Origin: Streptomyces mangrovisoli
GTDB taxonomy: Bacteria > Actinomycetota > Actinomycetes > Streptomycetales > Streptomycetaceae
Reading direction: 5' to 3'
Assembly (NCBI RefSeq): GCF_000974985.2
Contig: NZ_LAVA02000107.1
Location: 1-61,583, forward strand
DNA: 61,583 bases
This document shows positions 16,468 to 25,724 of the stretch, piece by piece. Every line of letters starts with the position of its first letter. Position 1 is the stretch's first letter. A model generated the notes under the pieces. It had not been told where the DNA came from and did not search any database. It saw only the letters and a list, made by a program, of their open reading frames with translations. A program made the position numbers and the translations under genes.

Positions 16468-17802
16468 ATGACCGCAATCCCGCAGGAGCGCAGCGTCGTC
16501 ACCGCCATTCCCGGCCCGAAGTCGCAGGAACTTCAGACCCGCCGCCTCGCCGCGGTCGCGCAGGGCGTGGGCTCCACGCTGCCGGTCTTCGTCACCCGCG
16601 CCGGCGGCGGCATCATCGAGGACGTCGACGGCAACCGCCTCATCGACTTCGGTTCCGGCATCGCCGTGACCTCCGTGGGCGCCTCGGCCGAGGCCGTCGT
16701 GCGCCGCGCCGCGGCCCAGCTCGCCGACTTCACCCACACCTGTTTCATGGTCACCCCCTACGAGGGCTACGTGGCGGTCGCCGAGGCCCTCGCCGAGCTG
16801 ACGCCGGGCGACCACGCCAAGAAGTCGGCCCTGTTCAACAGCGGCGCCGAGGCCGTCGAGAACGCCGTCAAGATCGCCCGCGCGTACACCAAGCGCCAGG
16901 CGGTCGTCGTCTTCGACCACGGCTACCACGGCCGCACCAACCTGACGATGGCGCTCACGGCGAAGAACATGCCGTACAAGAACGGCTTCGGGCCGTTCGC
17001 GCCCGAGGTCTACCGCGTGCCGGTGGCCTACGGCTACCGCTGGCCGACCGGCGCCGAGAACGCGGGCCCGGAGGCCGCCGCGCAGGCCATCGACCAGATC
17101 ACCAAGCAGGTCGGCGCCGACAACGTCGCCGCGATCATCATCGAGCCGGTGCTCGGCGAGGGCGGCTTCATCGAGCCCGCCAAGGGCTTCCTGCCGGCGA
17201 TCCGCCAGTTCGCGGCCGACAACGGCATCGTCTTCGTCGCGGACGAGATCCAGTCCGGCTTCTGCCGCACCGGCCAGTGGTTCGCGTGTGAGGACGAGGG
17301 CATCGTCCCGGACCTGATCACCACGGCCAAGGGCATCGCGGGCGGTCTGCCGCTCGCCGCCGTCACCGGCCGCGCCGAGATCATGGACTCCGCCCACGCG
17401 GGCGGCCTCGGCGGCACCTACGGCGGCAACCCGGTCGCCTGCGCCGGTGCGCTCGGCGCGATCGAGACGATGAAGGAGCTCGACCTCAACGCCAAGGCGA
17501 AGAACATCGAGGCGATCATGAAGGCCCGCCTCGCCGCCATGGCCGAGAAGTTCGACGCGATCGGCGAGATCCGCGGCCGTGGCGCCATGATCGCCATCGA
17601 GCTGGTCAAGGACCGCGCCACCAAGGAGCCCCACCCGGAGGCGGCCGCCGCGCTCGCCAAGGCCTGCCACCAGGAGGGCCTGCTGGTCCTGACCTGTGGC
17701 ACCTACGGCAACGTGCTGCGCTTCCTGCCCCCGCTGGTGATCGGCGAGGACCTGCTGAACGAGGGTCTCGACATCATCGAGCAGGCGTTCGCCGGCGTCT
17801 GA
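16468..17802 (+). CDS. gabT: 4-aminobutyrate aminotransferase
   Basis: This class III PLP enzyme transfers the amino group of GABA to 2-oxoglutarate, giving succinate semialdehyde. The product is 444 residues. Visible features are the cofactor segment SGAEAVENAVKIAR, the PLP-phosphate region FDHGYHGRTNLTMALT, the Asp of VADEIQSGFCRTG and the Schiff-base Lys288 in TTAKGIAGGLPL. The ATG at 16468 has AGGGAG 6 nt upstream. The upstream frame is open but not needed. It is divergent from the ATPase gene. With the aldehyde dehydrogenase at 9740-11188 it could complete the GABA shunt to succinate. Confidence 0.94.
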   Translation: MTAIPQERSVVTAIPGPKSQELQTRRLAAVAQGVGSTLPVFVTRAGGGIIEDVDGNRLIDFGSGIAVTSVGASAEAVVRRAAAQLADFTHTCFMVTPYEGYVAVAEALAELTPGDHAKKSALFNSGAEAVENAVKIARAYTKRQAVVVFDHGYHGRTNLTMALTAKNMPYKNGFGPFAPEVYRVPVAYGYRWPTGAENAGPEAAAQAIDQITKQVGADNVAAIIIEPVLGEGGFIEPAKGFLPAIRQFAADNGIVFVADEIQSGFCRTGQWFACEDEGIVPDLITTAKGIAGGLPLAAVTGRAEIMDSAHAGGLGGTYGGNPVACAGALGAIETMKELDLNAKAKNIEAIMKARLAAMAEKFDAIGEIRGRGAMIAIELVKDRATKEPHPEAAAALAKACHQEGLLVLTCGTYGNVLRFLPPLVIGEDLLNEGLDIIEQAFAGV

Positions 17803-17878
17803 GGCCGCCGGTGGCCCCGCGGGGCCCCCGAGCCTCGCCCCCGGCCGTCACCACTGGTCGGTACCTCTGACGTCACAG

Positions 17879-17921
17879 CCGCCCCAGCCCCCGCGCACAC
17901 CGCGCGCACGGGCTGGGGCGG
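17879..17921 (+). terminator. gabT terminator hairpin
   Basis: CCGCCCCAGCCC (17879-17890) pairs perfectly with GGGCTGGGGCGG (17910-17921) across a 19-nt loop. It starts about 75 nt after the gabT stop. Confidence 0.75.
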
Positions 17922-18016
17922 TCGGCGTCAGAGCGTGTGAAGAAGGTGTGCGAGGTGGATGACGGGACGCGTTTCCGCCTGTCCTCGCCCCACCCCCTGC
18001 CGTAGGTTCTGAACAG

Positions 18017-18907
18017 ATGAGAGATACACCCCGCCCACAGGGGACTGTGGGCGACGCCAGGCCGGGGCCTCCCCAGCTTCGACCTGGTCGTGCCCTGGCG
18101 CACACAACCGGAGGCTCACACTCCGGATCTCCTCACCGATCGGACAGCCGCTCGTCCCAAACCCCCCGGGACGCGCGGCATTCCGATCCGGACGGCCGCC
18201 TCGGAACCACCCCCCCTGTTCCGGGGCGGCCGACCTCCTTTCTCCTCACGCTGCTGCTGGCCGTTCCCACGGCCGTCTTCGCGCTGATCACCTGGCAGGT
18301 CGTCACCGATGGCCCGCTGGTGCGCCTCGACGAGCGCGCGAGCCATGCCCTGGTGCATCCGGACCGCGCCTCCGAACTCCTCTCGGACCTCGGGAACATG
18401 CAGGTCGCGGTGGTCGTGCTGGCCATCGCGCTGGTGTGTGCCGGAGCACGCGGCCGACGTGCCGGCCTTCCCCGCTGGTGGCTCCCACCGGCCGCGGGCG
18501 CCACGGTGATGACTCTGGTCCCGGCACTGGTCGTACCTCTGAAGGAGTGGACGGACCGCGGCGGCACCCCCGCCGTGCCGCCCGGCACGGGCTACTACCC
18601 GTCCGGGCACACCGCGACGGCCATGGTGGCCTACGGTGCCGCCGCCCTGCTCCTGCTGCCCTGGCTGCGCACCCGCCGGGCCCGCCGGGGCCTGGTCGCC
18701 GGCGCGGCGGCGCTGGTCCTCGCGGTCGCCTTCGGTCTCGTACGGCGGGGCTACCACTGGCCACTGGACGTCGTGGCCAGCGGATGCCTCGGCACGGTGC
18801 TGCTGACCCTGCTCGCCCTGGCGACGGGGCGGGCAGGGGCGGGTCTCAGCCGAAGTAGGCGTCGAAGTTCTTCTGGAACTCCCAGTTGGAGAAGCGGTCC
18901 CAGTTGA
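18017..18907 (+). CDS. PAP2-family membrane phosphatase
   Basis: This is an integral membrane lipid-phosphate phosphatase of the PAP2 superfamily (296 residues). A hydrophilic N terminus of about 70 residues precedes five or so membrane segments beginning at SFLLTLLLAVPTAVFALI. The catalytic motifs appear in order: KEWTDRGG (motif 1), YYPSGHTATAM (motif 2) and VRRGYHWPLDVVAS (motif 3, with His and Asp). The start is uncertain because no strong ribosome binding site precedes 18017. The last 62 nt run antisense into the chitinase gene, and the C terminus (SRSRRRSSSGTPSW) looks like read-through into that overlap. Confidence 0.85.
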   Translation: MRDTPRPQGTVGDARPGPPQLRPGRALAHTTGGSHSGSPHRSDSRSSQTPRDARHSDPDGRLGTTPPVPGRPTSFLLTLLLAVPTAVFALITWQVVTDGPLVRLDERASHALVHPDRASELLSDLGNMQVAVVVLAIALVCAGARGRRAGLPRWWLPPAAGATVMTLVPALVVPLKEWTDRGGTPAVPPGTGYYPSGHTATAMVAYGAAALLLLPWLRTRRARRGLVAGAAALVLAVAFGLVRRGYHWPLDVVASGCLGTVLLTLLALATGRAGAGLSRSRRRSSSGTPSWRSGPS

Positions 18908-20657
18908 TCGACCACGTCATCAGGCCGCGCAGCGCGGGCCAGGTGCCATGGGTGGTGTACGAGCCGCAGTCGGTCTTCTTCGTCAGGCAGTTGAGCGTCT
19001 TGGTGACCTCGGCCGGGGCGACGTAGCCGTTGCCCGCGTTGGTCGAGGCCGGCATCCCGATGGCCACCTGGTCGGGGCGGAGCGCCGGGAAGACGTTGGT
19101 GGTGTCACCGGCGACGGGGAAGCCCGTGAGCAGCATGTCGGTCATGGCGATGTGGAAGTCGGCGCCGCCCATGGAGTGGTACTGGTTGTCGAGGCCCATG
19201 ATCGAACCCGAGTTGTAGTCCTGGACGTGCAGCAGGGTCAGGTCGTCGCGCAGGGCGTAGATGACCGGCAGGTAGGCGCCGCAGCGCGGGTCCTGGCCGC
19301 CCCACTTGCCGGTGCCGTAGTACTGGTAGCCCATCTGCACGAAGAACGTCTCCGGGGCCATGGTCAGCACGAACTTCGAGCCGTACTTGGCCTTCAGGGT
19401 CTTCAGCGCCGAGATCAGGTTGACGATCACCGGCGTGGTGGGGTTCTTGAAGTCGGTGTCGCTCGCGTCCAGTGAGAGCGAGTGGCCCTCGAAGTCGATG
19501 TCGAGCCCGTCGAGGCCGTAGGTGTCGATGATGTTCGAGACCGAGGAGACGAAGGTGTCGCGGGCCGCCGTGGTGGTCAGCTGCACCTGGCCGTTCTGGC
19601 CGCCGATCGAGATCAGCACCTTCTTGCCGGCCGCCTGCTTGGCCTTGATCGCGGCCTTGAAGTCGGCGTCGCTCTCCACGCTCGGGCACTCGCTGACCGA
19701 GCACCGGTTGAAGCGGATGTCGCCGGAGGTGGGCGAGGTGGGTTCACCGAAGGCCAGGTCGATGATGTCCCAACTGTCGGGCACGTCGGCCATGCGGGTG
19801 TAGCCGGAGCCGTTGGCGAAGCTGGCGTGCAGATAGCCGGTCAGGGCGTGGGTGGGCAGGTCGGTGCCGCCGCCTCCGCCGGTGGAGCCGCCCGAGGCGG
19901 TGGTCACGGCGACGGCGGCGGACTTCGCCGACTCGCCCGCCGCGTTGGTCGCGGTGACCTGGAAGGAGTACGCCGTGGCGGCGCTGAGCCCGCTGACGGT
20001 GGCCGAAGTGCCGCTCGCCGTCTGGACCTTGACCCCGTCGCGGTAGACGGAGTAGCCGGTGGCGCCACTGGCCGCGGACCAGGTGAGGGCCACGCTGGAG
20101 GAGGTGACGGAGCCCGCCGTGAGGCCGGTCGGCGCGGCGGGCGGCTGGCTCGCGGTGGCGCCGGGGCCGACCAGGGAGATGTCGTCGGCCCCGTAGGCGC
20201 CGGTGCCGTACCAGCCGTGGGTGTAGATCGTGACCTGGGTGGTGGCGGCGCCGGTGGTGAAGGTGGTGGTCAGCTTCTGCCAGTCGGCGGCCGACGGGGT
20301 CCAGGTGGACACGTCGGTGGTGCCGGTGCCGGTCGCGCCGAGGTAGACGTACGCGCCGCGCACGTAACCCGACAGCGTGTACTGGGAGTTGGGCTGCACG
20401 GTCACGGTCTGCGCGCACTGGGCGTAGTCGCTGCCGCTGGGGGTGGCCTGAAGTGCCGCGCTGCCGCTGTGCACGGGGCTCGCGACGGTGGTCGCGCCGC
20501 TGCAACTCCAGCCGTCGAGGCCGGACTCGAAGCCGCCGTTGCGGGCGAGGTCCGCGTCGGCCGCGTGGGCGGCCGACGACAGCGCGGTGACACCGGGCAC
20601 GGCCAGCAGGGCCGCCGTGACCAGGGTGAGGAGGGATCTGGGTCCGCTGCGATCCAC
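18846..20657 (-). CDS. Secreted GH18 chitinase with CBM and FnIII domains
   Basis: This is a secreted chitinase of 603 residues. A Sec signal peptide (1 to about 33, AHA before ADADL) is followed by a carbohydrate-binding jelly-roll module (about 34-165), a fibronectin type III domain (about 172-253), a Gly-rich linker and a GH18 barrel from about 270. The catalytic motif DGLDIDFE has Asp383, Asp386, Asp388 and the acid Glu390. The GTG start has GGAGG upstream. A DasR-type box lies about 50 nt upstream, which predicts induction through the GlcNAc regulator DasR. Its 3' end overlaps the convergent PAP2 gene. Confidence 0.96.
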   Translation of the reverse strand: MDRSGPRSLLTLVTAALLAVPGVTALSSAAHAADADLARNGGFESGLDGWSCSGATTVASPVHSGSAALQATPSGSDYAQCAQTVTVQPNSQYTLSGYVRGAYVYLGATGTGTTDVSTWTPSAADWQKLTTTFTTGAATTQVTIYTHGWYGTGAYGADDISLVGPGATASQPPAAPTGLTAGSVTSSSVALTWSAASGATGYSVYRDGVKVQTASGTSATVSGLSAATAYSFQVTATNAAGESAKSAAVAVTTASGGSTGGGGGTDLPTHALTGYLHASFANGSGYTRMADVPDSWDIIDLAFGEPTSPTSGDIRFNRCSVSECPSVESDADFKAAIKAKQAAGKKVLISIGGQNGQVQLTTTAARDTFVSSVSNIIDTYGLDGLDIDFEGHSLSLDASDTDFKNPTTPVIVNLISALKTLKAKYGSKFVLTMAPETFFVQMGYQYYGTGKWGGQDPRCGAYLPVIYALRDDLTLLHVQDYNSGSIMGLDNQYHSMGGADFHIAMTDMLLTGFPVAGDTTNVFPALRPDQVAIGMPASTNAGNGYVAPAEVTKTLNCLTKKTDCGSYTTHGTWPALRGLMTWSINWDRFSNWEFQKNFDAYFG

Positions 20658-20704
20658 AAGTGCCTCCGGGCATGGGGGAATTGGAGGTGAGGAGCGCGAA
20701 CAAC

Positions 20705-20720
20705 TTGGTCCAGACCAATT
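20705..20720. promoter_or_regulatory. DasR-responsive element (dre) upstream of the chitinase
   Basis: TTGGTCCAGACCAATT has the inverted half-sites TTGGTC and GACCAA, matching the known dre form (ACTGGTCTAGACCAGT). On the minus strand a TTGACA-like -35 (from CTTGACAACC) lies just upstream of the box, as in other Streptomyces chitinase promoters. Confidence 0.85.
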
Positions 20721-20727
20721 GTGGTTG

Positions 20728-21228
20728 TCAAGTCCTGCGACCTCCGTCGCCGTCCTCGGCGCTCTCGGCGCCCGGGGCGCCGACGGCCTCGGCGGCCAGC
20801 GCGGCGGCCGCCTCGTGCATCGCGAGTTCGAGCAGCGCGGGGTCGGTGAGGGTGCCCGAGCCGTCCGGCGCGACCAGCCAGCGGACCCCGCCCGTCGCCC
20901 TCCCCGGGTACGGCACCACGATCCAGGTGCCGGCCCCCGCCGTGCGGATGCCGGTGCCCAGCCAGCGGGCCGCGGTGCCCGGCGGCACGAAGAACCCCAT
21001 CCGCTCGTCTCCGAAGTCGACCAGCACCGGGCCGGGTTGGTCGAGAACCCGGGTCAGCACGTCGAGCGTCGGATAGCCGAGCCCGGCCGGGAGGATCAGG
21101 ACGTCCCAGGCCCGCCCCGCGGGCAGCAGCGCCACCCCGTGCGGATTGCGCTCCCACTCCCAGCGGCACGCCTCGGGGTCCGGCGCCACCGATGCCAGCC
21201 ACTCCACGGCCGGCTTCGCCCCTGTCAT
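20728..21228 (-). CDS. Small actinobacterial protein (prim-pol N-domain-like), function unknown
   Basis: The product is 166 residues. The ATG at 21228 is preferred over the upstream start because GGGAGG lies 8 nt before it. The conserved-looking core reads RNPHGVALLPAGRAWDVLILP, then GPVLVDFGDERMGFFVPPGTA and TWIVVPYPGRATGGVRWLVAP; this resembles short Streptomyces proteins annotated as DNA primase/polymerase N-domain-like, but I see no complete catalytic motif. The C terminus is Ala/Gly/Asp-rich. It ends the minus-strand run headed by the polyamine operon, 116 nt after the FAD oxidoreductase gene. Confidence 0.65.
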   Translation of the reverse strand: MTGAKPAVEWLASVAPDPEACRWEWERNPHGVALLPAGRAWDVLILPAGLGYPTLDVLTRVLDQPGPVLVDFGDERMGFFVPPGTAARWLGTGIRTAGAGTWIVVPYPGRATGGVRWLVAPDGSGTLTDPALLELAMHEAAAALAAEAVGAPGAESAEDGDGGRRT

Positions 21229-21344
21229 GCGACGACCTCCCTCTTCCTCGTCGACGCCGATCGCGTCAGGAGGGAGAGGGAGGTCGTGCGCGAGCATTAC
21301 GCGGGTTGCGCCGGAAAATTGCCGTCAGCTCCGGAAATTTGTCG

Positions 21345-22772
21345 TCAGCTGTCGAAACCGAGCCCCAGCTTGTCCATGGTCCGCAGCCACAGGTTGCGCT
21401 GCCCGCCGTGCGCGTCGGCGCGGGCCAGCGACCACTTGGTGAGCGCGATGCCGGTCCAGGCGAACGGCTCGGGCGGGAAGGGCAGCGGCTTGGTGCGCAC
21501 CATCGCCAGCTCGGTGCGCTCGGTCCGCTCCCCCGACAGCAGGTCGAGCATCACGTCCGCGCCGAACCGGGTGGCGCCCACGCCGAGTCCGGTGAAGCCC
21601 GCGGCGTACGCCACCTTGCCCTGGTGGGCGGTGCCGAAGAACGCCGAGAACCGCGAGCAGGTGTCGATGGCGCCGCCCCACGCGTGCGTGAAGCGGACGC
21701 CCGCGAGCTGCGGGAAGCAGGTGAAGAAGTGCGCGGCGAGCTTGGCGTAGGTCTCCGGCCGGTCGTCGTACTCGCGGCGCACCCGGCCGCCGTACGGATA
21801 GACGGCGTCGTACCCGCCCCACAGGATCCGGTTGTCCGCGGACAGCCGGAAGTAGTGGAACTGGTTGGCGCTGTCGCCGAGGCCCTGCCGGCCCGACCAG
21901 CCGATCGAGGCGAGCTGCTCGGCGGTGAGCGGCTCGGTCATCAGGGCGTAGTCGTAGACCGGCACGGTGTACGAGCGCACCCGCTTGACCAGGTTGGGGA
22001 AGATGTTGGTGCCGAGCGCGACCTGCCGGGCGCGCACCGAGCCGTACGGCGTGCGCACGGCCATCCCCGCGCCGAACCGCTTGAGGGCGAGGGCGGGGGT
22101 GTGCTCGTACAGCCGCACACCGAGCTCGCGGCAGGCCCGTTTGAGGCCCCAGGCGAGCTTGGCGGGGTGCAGCATGGCGACGCCCCGGCGGTCCCACAGA
22201 CCCGCCTCGAAGGTCGGCGAGTTCACCTGCGCGCGGACCGCGTCGGCGTCCAGGAACTCGACGTCGCCGGCGAGTCCCCGGTCCTTCATCTCCCGGTGCC
22301 AGTCGTGCAGTTCCTCGGCCTGGTAGGGCTCGGTGGCGACGTCGATCTCGCCGGTGCGCTCGAAGTCGCAGTCGAGCGAGTAGCGGGCGACCGCCTGCTC
22401 GATCCCGTCGAGATTGCGGGCGCCCAGCTCCTCCAGGCGGTGGATCTCCTCGGGCCAGCGGGCCAGCCCGTTGGGCAGCCCGTGGGTGAGGGAGGCGGCG
22501 CAGAAGCCGCCGTTGCGGCCCGAGGCGGCCCAGCCCACCTCGTGGCCCTCCAGCAGTACGACGTCCCGCCCGGGGTCGCGCTCCTTGGCCAGGAGCGCGG
22601 TCCACAGTCCGCTGTACCCGCCGCCGACGACCAGCAGGTCGCAGGTCTCGGCGCCGGTGAGCGCGGGCTCGGGGCGGGGCTTGCCGGGGTCGTCCAGCCA
22701 GTACGGGACCGGCTGGGCGTCGGAAAGAGATCTGATGCAGTCGGTGCCAAGGCTCATGGCGCTAGGGGCCAT
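21345..22772 (-). CDS. FAD-dependent oxidoreductase, PuuB-like (possible gamma-glutamylputrescine oxidase)
   Basis: This DAO-family flavoenzyme of 475 residues has an N-terminal dinucleotide-binding motif VVGGGYSGLWTALLAKE at about 47-63, followed by VGWAASGRNGGF, and a C-terminal AGFTGLGVGATRFGADVMLDLL segment that completes the FAD site. Similar proteins oxidise gamma-glutamylputrescine or related amines to an aldehyde, ammonia and H2O2. Its place directly after potC in a polyamine transport operon supports an amine substrate. The ATG at 22772 has GGGAG 8 nt upstream; ATG 22757 is an alternative. The exact substrate is inferred. Confidence 0.85.
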   Translation of the reverse strand: MAPSAMSLGTDCIRSLSDAQPVPYWLDDPGKPRPEPALTGAETCDLLVVGGGYSGLWTALLAKERDPGRDVVLLEGHEVGWAASGRNGGFCAASLTHGLPNGLARWPEEIHRLEELGARNLDGIEQAVARYSLDCDFERTGEIDVATEPYQAEELHDWHREMKDRGLAGDVEFLDADAVRAQVNSPTFEAGLWDRRGVAMLHPAKLAWGLKRACRELGVRLYEHTPALALKRFGAGMAVRTPYGSVRARQVALGTNIFPNLVKRVRSYTVPVYDYALMTEPLTAEQLASIGWSGRQGLGDSANQFHYFRLSADNRILWGGYDAVYPYGGRVRREYDDRPETYAKLAAHFFTCFPQLAGVRFTHAWGGAIDTCSRFSAFFGTAHQGKVAYAAGFTGLGVGATRFGADVMLDLLSGERTERTELAMVRTKPLPFPPEPFAWTGIALTKWSLARADAHGGQRNLWLRTMDKLGLGFDS

Positions 22773-22846
22773 GATTTCAACTCCCTACGAGGGTGTGCGT
22801 GATGGTGCTGCCCGGGGACCGTCCCCGGAGGTGCGGGCCGCCGCCG

Positions 22847-23647
22847 CTATGCCTTCTGCCTGCCCTTGCGGTTGCCGATGACCATCGAGGCGAGGACGAA
22901 GAGCACGGCGACCAGGAACATGGCCGTACCGATGACGTTGATCTGCACGGGCGTGCCGCGCTGCGCGGAGCCCCAGACGAACATCGGGAAGGTCACGGTC
23001 GAGCCGGCGTTGAAGTTGGTGATGATGAAGTCGTCGAAGGAGAGCGCGAAGGCGAGCAGCGCGCCCGCGGCGATGCCGGGTGCCGCGATCGGCAGGGTGA
23101 CCCGCAGGAAGGTCTGCACGGGACCGGCGTAGAGGTCCTGGGCGGCCTGTTCCAGGCGCGGGTCCATCGACATCACGCGTGCCTTGACCGCCGTGACGAC
23201 GAAGCTCAGGCAGAACATGATGTGGGCGATGAGGATGGTGTAGAAGCCGAGCTGCGCGCCCAGGTTGAGGAAGAGGGTGAGCAGCGAGGCCGCCATGACG
23301 ACCTCGGGCATCGCCATCGGCAGGAAGATCAGCGAGTTGATCGCGCCGCGCGCGCGGAAGCGGTAGCGGACCAGGGCGAAGGCGATCATCGTGCCGAGGA
23401 CGGTGGCGCCGATGGTCGCCCACACGGCGATCTGGAGGCTGAGGGAGAGCGACCCGCACATGCCGGCCACTCCGCAGGGGTGCTGCCAGGCGTCGGTGGA
23501 GAACTGCTGCCACTCGTAGTTGAAGCGCCCCTTCGGCTTGTTGAAGGAGAACACCGTCACGATGACGTTCGGCAGCAGCAGGTAGCCGAGGGTGGCGAGG
23601 CCCGCGATGACGACGAGGTTGCGCTTGAGCCAGTTGACGAAGGTCAT
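22847..23647 (-). CDS. potC: Spermidine/putrescine ABC transporter permease PotC
   Basis: This is an inner-membrane permease of 266 residues with six predicted membrane segments. The ABC contact loop (EAA-like motif) reads EQAAQDLYAGPVQTFLRVTLP near residue 165. It follows the usual PotC pattern of a short N-terminal helix and a large first extracytoplasmic loop. The ATG directly abuts the potB stop codon (TAA-ATG), implying translational coupling. It is the fourth transport gene in the order D-A-B-C. Confidence 0.94.
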   Translation of the reverse strand: MTFVNWLKRNLVVIAGLATLGYLLLPNVIVTVFSFNKPKGRFNYEWQQFSTDAWQHPCGVAGMCGSLSLSLQIAVWATIGATVLGTMIAFALVRYRFRARGAINSLIFLPMAMPEVVMAASLLTLFLNLGAQLGFYTILIAHIMFCLSFVVTAVKARVMSMDPRLEQAAQDLYAGPVQTFLRVTLPIAAPGIAAGALLAFALSFDDFIITNFNAGSTVTFPMFVWGSAQRGTPVQINVIGTAMFLVAVLFVLASMVIGNRKGRQKA

Positions 23648-24571
23648 TTAAACCAGATCCTCCGTGCCGGACCTGCGGATGTAGAAGGTGACCATCAGAA
23701 GGATCGCCGCCATCAGAATGAAGGACAGGGCCGCGGCGGTCGGATAGTCGAGGACTCTCAGGAACTGGGCCTGGATGACGTTGCCGACCATGCGGGTGTC
23801 GGTGGATCCGAGCAGTTCGGCGTTGACGTAGTCGCCGGCGGCCGGGATGAAGGTCAGCAGCGTGCCGGAGACGACGCCCGGCATCGACAGCGGGAAGGTG
23901 ACCTTGCGGAAGGTGGTGAACGGCTTGGCGTACAGGTCGCCCGCGGCCTCGTGGAGGCGTCCGTCGATCCGCTCCAGCGAGGTGTAGAGCGGAAGGATCA
24001 TGAACGGCAGGAAGTTGTACGTCAGACCGCACACCACCGCGAGCGGGGTGGCGAGGACGCGGTCGCCGGCCGTCCAGCCGAGCCAGTCGGTGAGGCTCAG
24101 GATGTGCAGCGAGTTCAGCGTGTGCACGACCGGGCCGTTGTCCGCGAGGATCGTCTTCCAGGCCAGCGTGCGGATCAGGAAGCTGGTGAAGAACGGCGCG
24201 ATCACCAGGATCATGATCAGGTTGCGCCAGCGGCCCGCGCGGAAGGCGATCAGATACGCCAGCGGGTAGCCGAGCAGCAGGCACAGCACGGTCGCGGAGG
24301 CGGCGTAGAACACCGACCGCAGGAACTGCGGCCAGTACGAGGACAGCGCGTCCCAGTAGGTCGCGAAGTGCCAGGTGACCTTGTAGCCCTCTTCGAGGGA
24401 GCCCGTCTGCACGGACGTGGACGCCTGGTAGATCATCGGCGCCGCGAAGAAGATCAGCAGCCACAGGATACCGGGCAGCAGCAGCCAGTAGGGGGTGAAG
24501 CGGCCGCGCTTGCGCGGCGGCTTCTTCTCGGGCGCGGGCGCCAGGGGTGGCGCCTCGGTGACGGCGGCCAT
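23648..24571 (-). CDS. potB: Spermidine/putrescine ABC transporter permease PotB
   Basis: This inner-membrane permease of 307 residues begins with a hydrophilic Pro/Lys-rich stretch followed by six membrane segments starting at YWLLLPGILWLLIFFAAP. The ABC contact loop reads HEAAGDLYAKPFTTFRKVTFP. The ATG at 24571 overlaps the potA stop by one base (TGATG); upstream open frame belongs to no gene. It pairs with PotC to form the channel. Confidence 0.94.
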   Translation of the reverse strand: MAAVTEAPPLAPAPEKKPPRKRGRFTPYWLLLPGILWLLIFFAAPMIYQASTSVQTGSLEEGYKVTWHFATYWDALSSYWPQFLRSVFYAASATVLCLLLGYPLAYLIAFRAGRWRNLIMILVIAPFFTSFLIRTLAWKTILADNGPVVHTLNSLHILSLTDWLGWTAGDRVLATPLAVVCGLTYNFLPFMILPLYTSLERIDGRLHEAAGDLYAKPFTTFRKVTFPLSMPGVVSGTLLTFIPAAGDYVNAELLGSTDTRMVGNVIQAQFLRVLDYPTAAALSFILMAAILLMVTFYIRRSGTEDLV

Positions 24572-25719
24572 CAGGCGGCCTCCTCCCCCGCGTCGACCCC
24601 GGCGTCGATGTCCTGCGCGGGGTCCAGGCCGAAGGTGTGCGCCGGGTTCCAGTGCAGGACGACGTCGGCGCCGGGCACCAGTCGCGCGTCCCGGTCGATG
24701 TTCTGGGCGTAGACCTCGAACTCCGGACAGACCGGGCTGTCGATGACGTACTGCGTGGACACGCCGATGAAGCTGGAGTCGGCGATCTTGCCGGTGATGC
24801 GGTTGCGGCCCTCGGCGATCTCGCCCGCGTCGTCGGCGTGGGTGAGGGTGATCTTCTCCGGGCGGACGCCGACGAGCACCTTGCCGCCGGTCGTGCCGGG
24901 CGCGGAGCACCGGGTGCGGGGCAGGACGAGCTTGCCGCCGCCGGCCTTGAGGACGATGTCCTCGCCGCTGCGGGTGTCGATCTCCGCCTCGATCAGGTTC
25001 GAGGTGCCGAGGAAGTTGGCGACGAACGTGGTCTGCGGGTTCTCGTAGAGGTCGCTGGGCGCGCCGAGCTGCTCGACGCGTCCGGCGTTCATCACGGCGA
25101 CCGTGTCGGCCATGGTCATGGCCTCCTCCTGGTCGTGCGTGACGTGGACGAAGGTGATGCCCACCTCGGTCTGGATGCGCTTGAGCTCCAGCTGCATCTG
25201 GCGGCGCAGCTTGAGGTCGAGGGCGCCGAGCGGCTCGTCGAGCAGCAGCACCTTGGGGTGGTTGATCAGCGCGCGGGCCACGGCGACACGCTGCTGCTGG
25301 CCGCCGGAGAGCTGGTGCGGCTTCTTGCGCGCCTGCTCGCCGAGCTGGACCAGCTCCAGCATGTCCTCGACCTGCTTCTTCACGCTCTTGATGCCGCGCC
25401 GGCGCAGACCGAAGGCGACGTTCTCGAAGATGTCGAGGTGCGGGAAGAGGGCGTAGGACTGGAAGACCGTGTTCACCGGTCGTTTGTACGGCGGGAGGTG
25501 GGTGACCTCCTGGTCGCCGAGGTGCACGGACCCGGAGGAAGGTTCCTCCAGGCCGGCGATCATGCGCAGGGTGGTGGTCTTGCCGCAGCCGGACGCGCCG
25601 AGCAGGGCGAAGAAGGAGCCCTGCGGCACGGTCAGGTCGAGCGGGTGCACGGCGGTGAAGGCGCCGTAGGTCTTGCTGATCCCGGAGAGGCGGACGTCGC
25701 CGCTGTTGTCTGTCGTCAT
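24571..25719 (-). CDS. potA: Spermidine/putrescine ABC transporter ATP-binding protein PotA
   Basis: This cytoplasmic ATPase of 382 residues energises PotBC. Walker A GASGCGKT is at 41-48, the Q loop in VFQSYALFPH, the signature LSGGQ at 137-141, Walker B VLLLDEP at about 157-163, and the switch His in THDQEE. The C-terminal TOBE-type regulatory domain (KVLVGVRPEKITL) is present. The ATG at 25719 is used here; a GTG at 25728 that overlaps the potD stop (GTGA) is also possible. An ATPase of this type requires PotD, which is encoded just upstream. Confidence 0.95.
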   Translation of the reverse strand: MTTDNSGDVRLSGISKTYGAFTAVHPLDLTVPQGSFFALLGASGCGKTTTLRMIAGLEEPSSGSVHLGDQEVTHLPPYKRPVNTVFQSYALFPHLDIFENVAFGLRRRGIKSVKKQVEDMLELVQLGEQARKKPHQLSGGQQQRVAVARALINHPKVLLLDEPLGALDLKLRRQMQLELKRIQTEVGITFVHVTHDQEEAMTMADTVAVMNAGRVEQLGAPSDLYENPQTTFVANFLGTSNLIEAEIDTRSGEDIVLKAGGGKLVLPRTRCSAPGTTGGKVLVGVRPEKITLTHADDAGEIAEGRNRITGKIADSSFIGVSTQYVIDSPVCPEFEVYAQNIDRDARLVPGADVVLHWNPAHTFGLDPAQDIDAGVDAGEEAA

Positions 25720-25724
25720 GGTCG

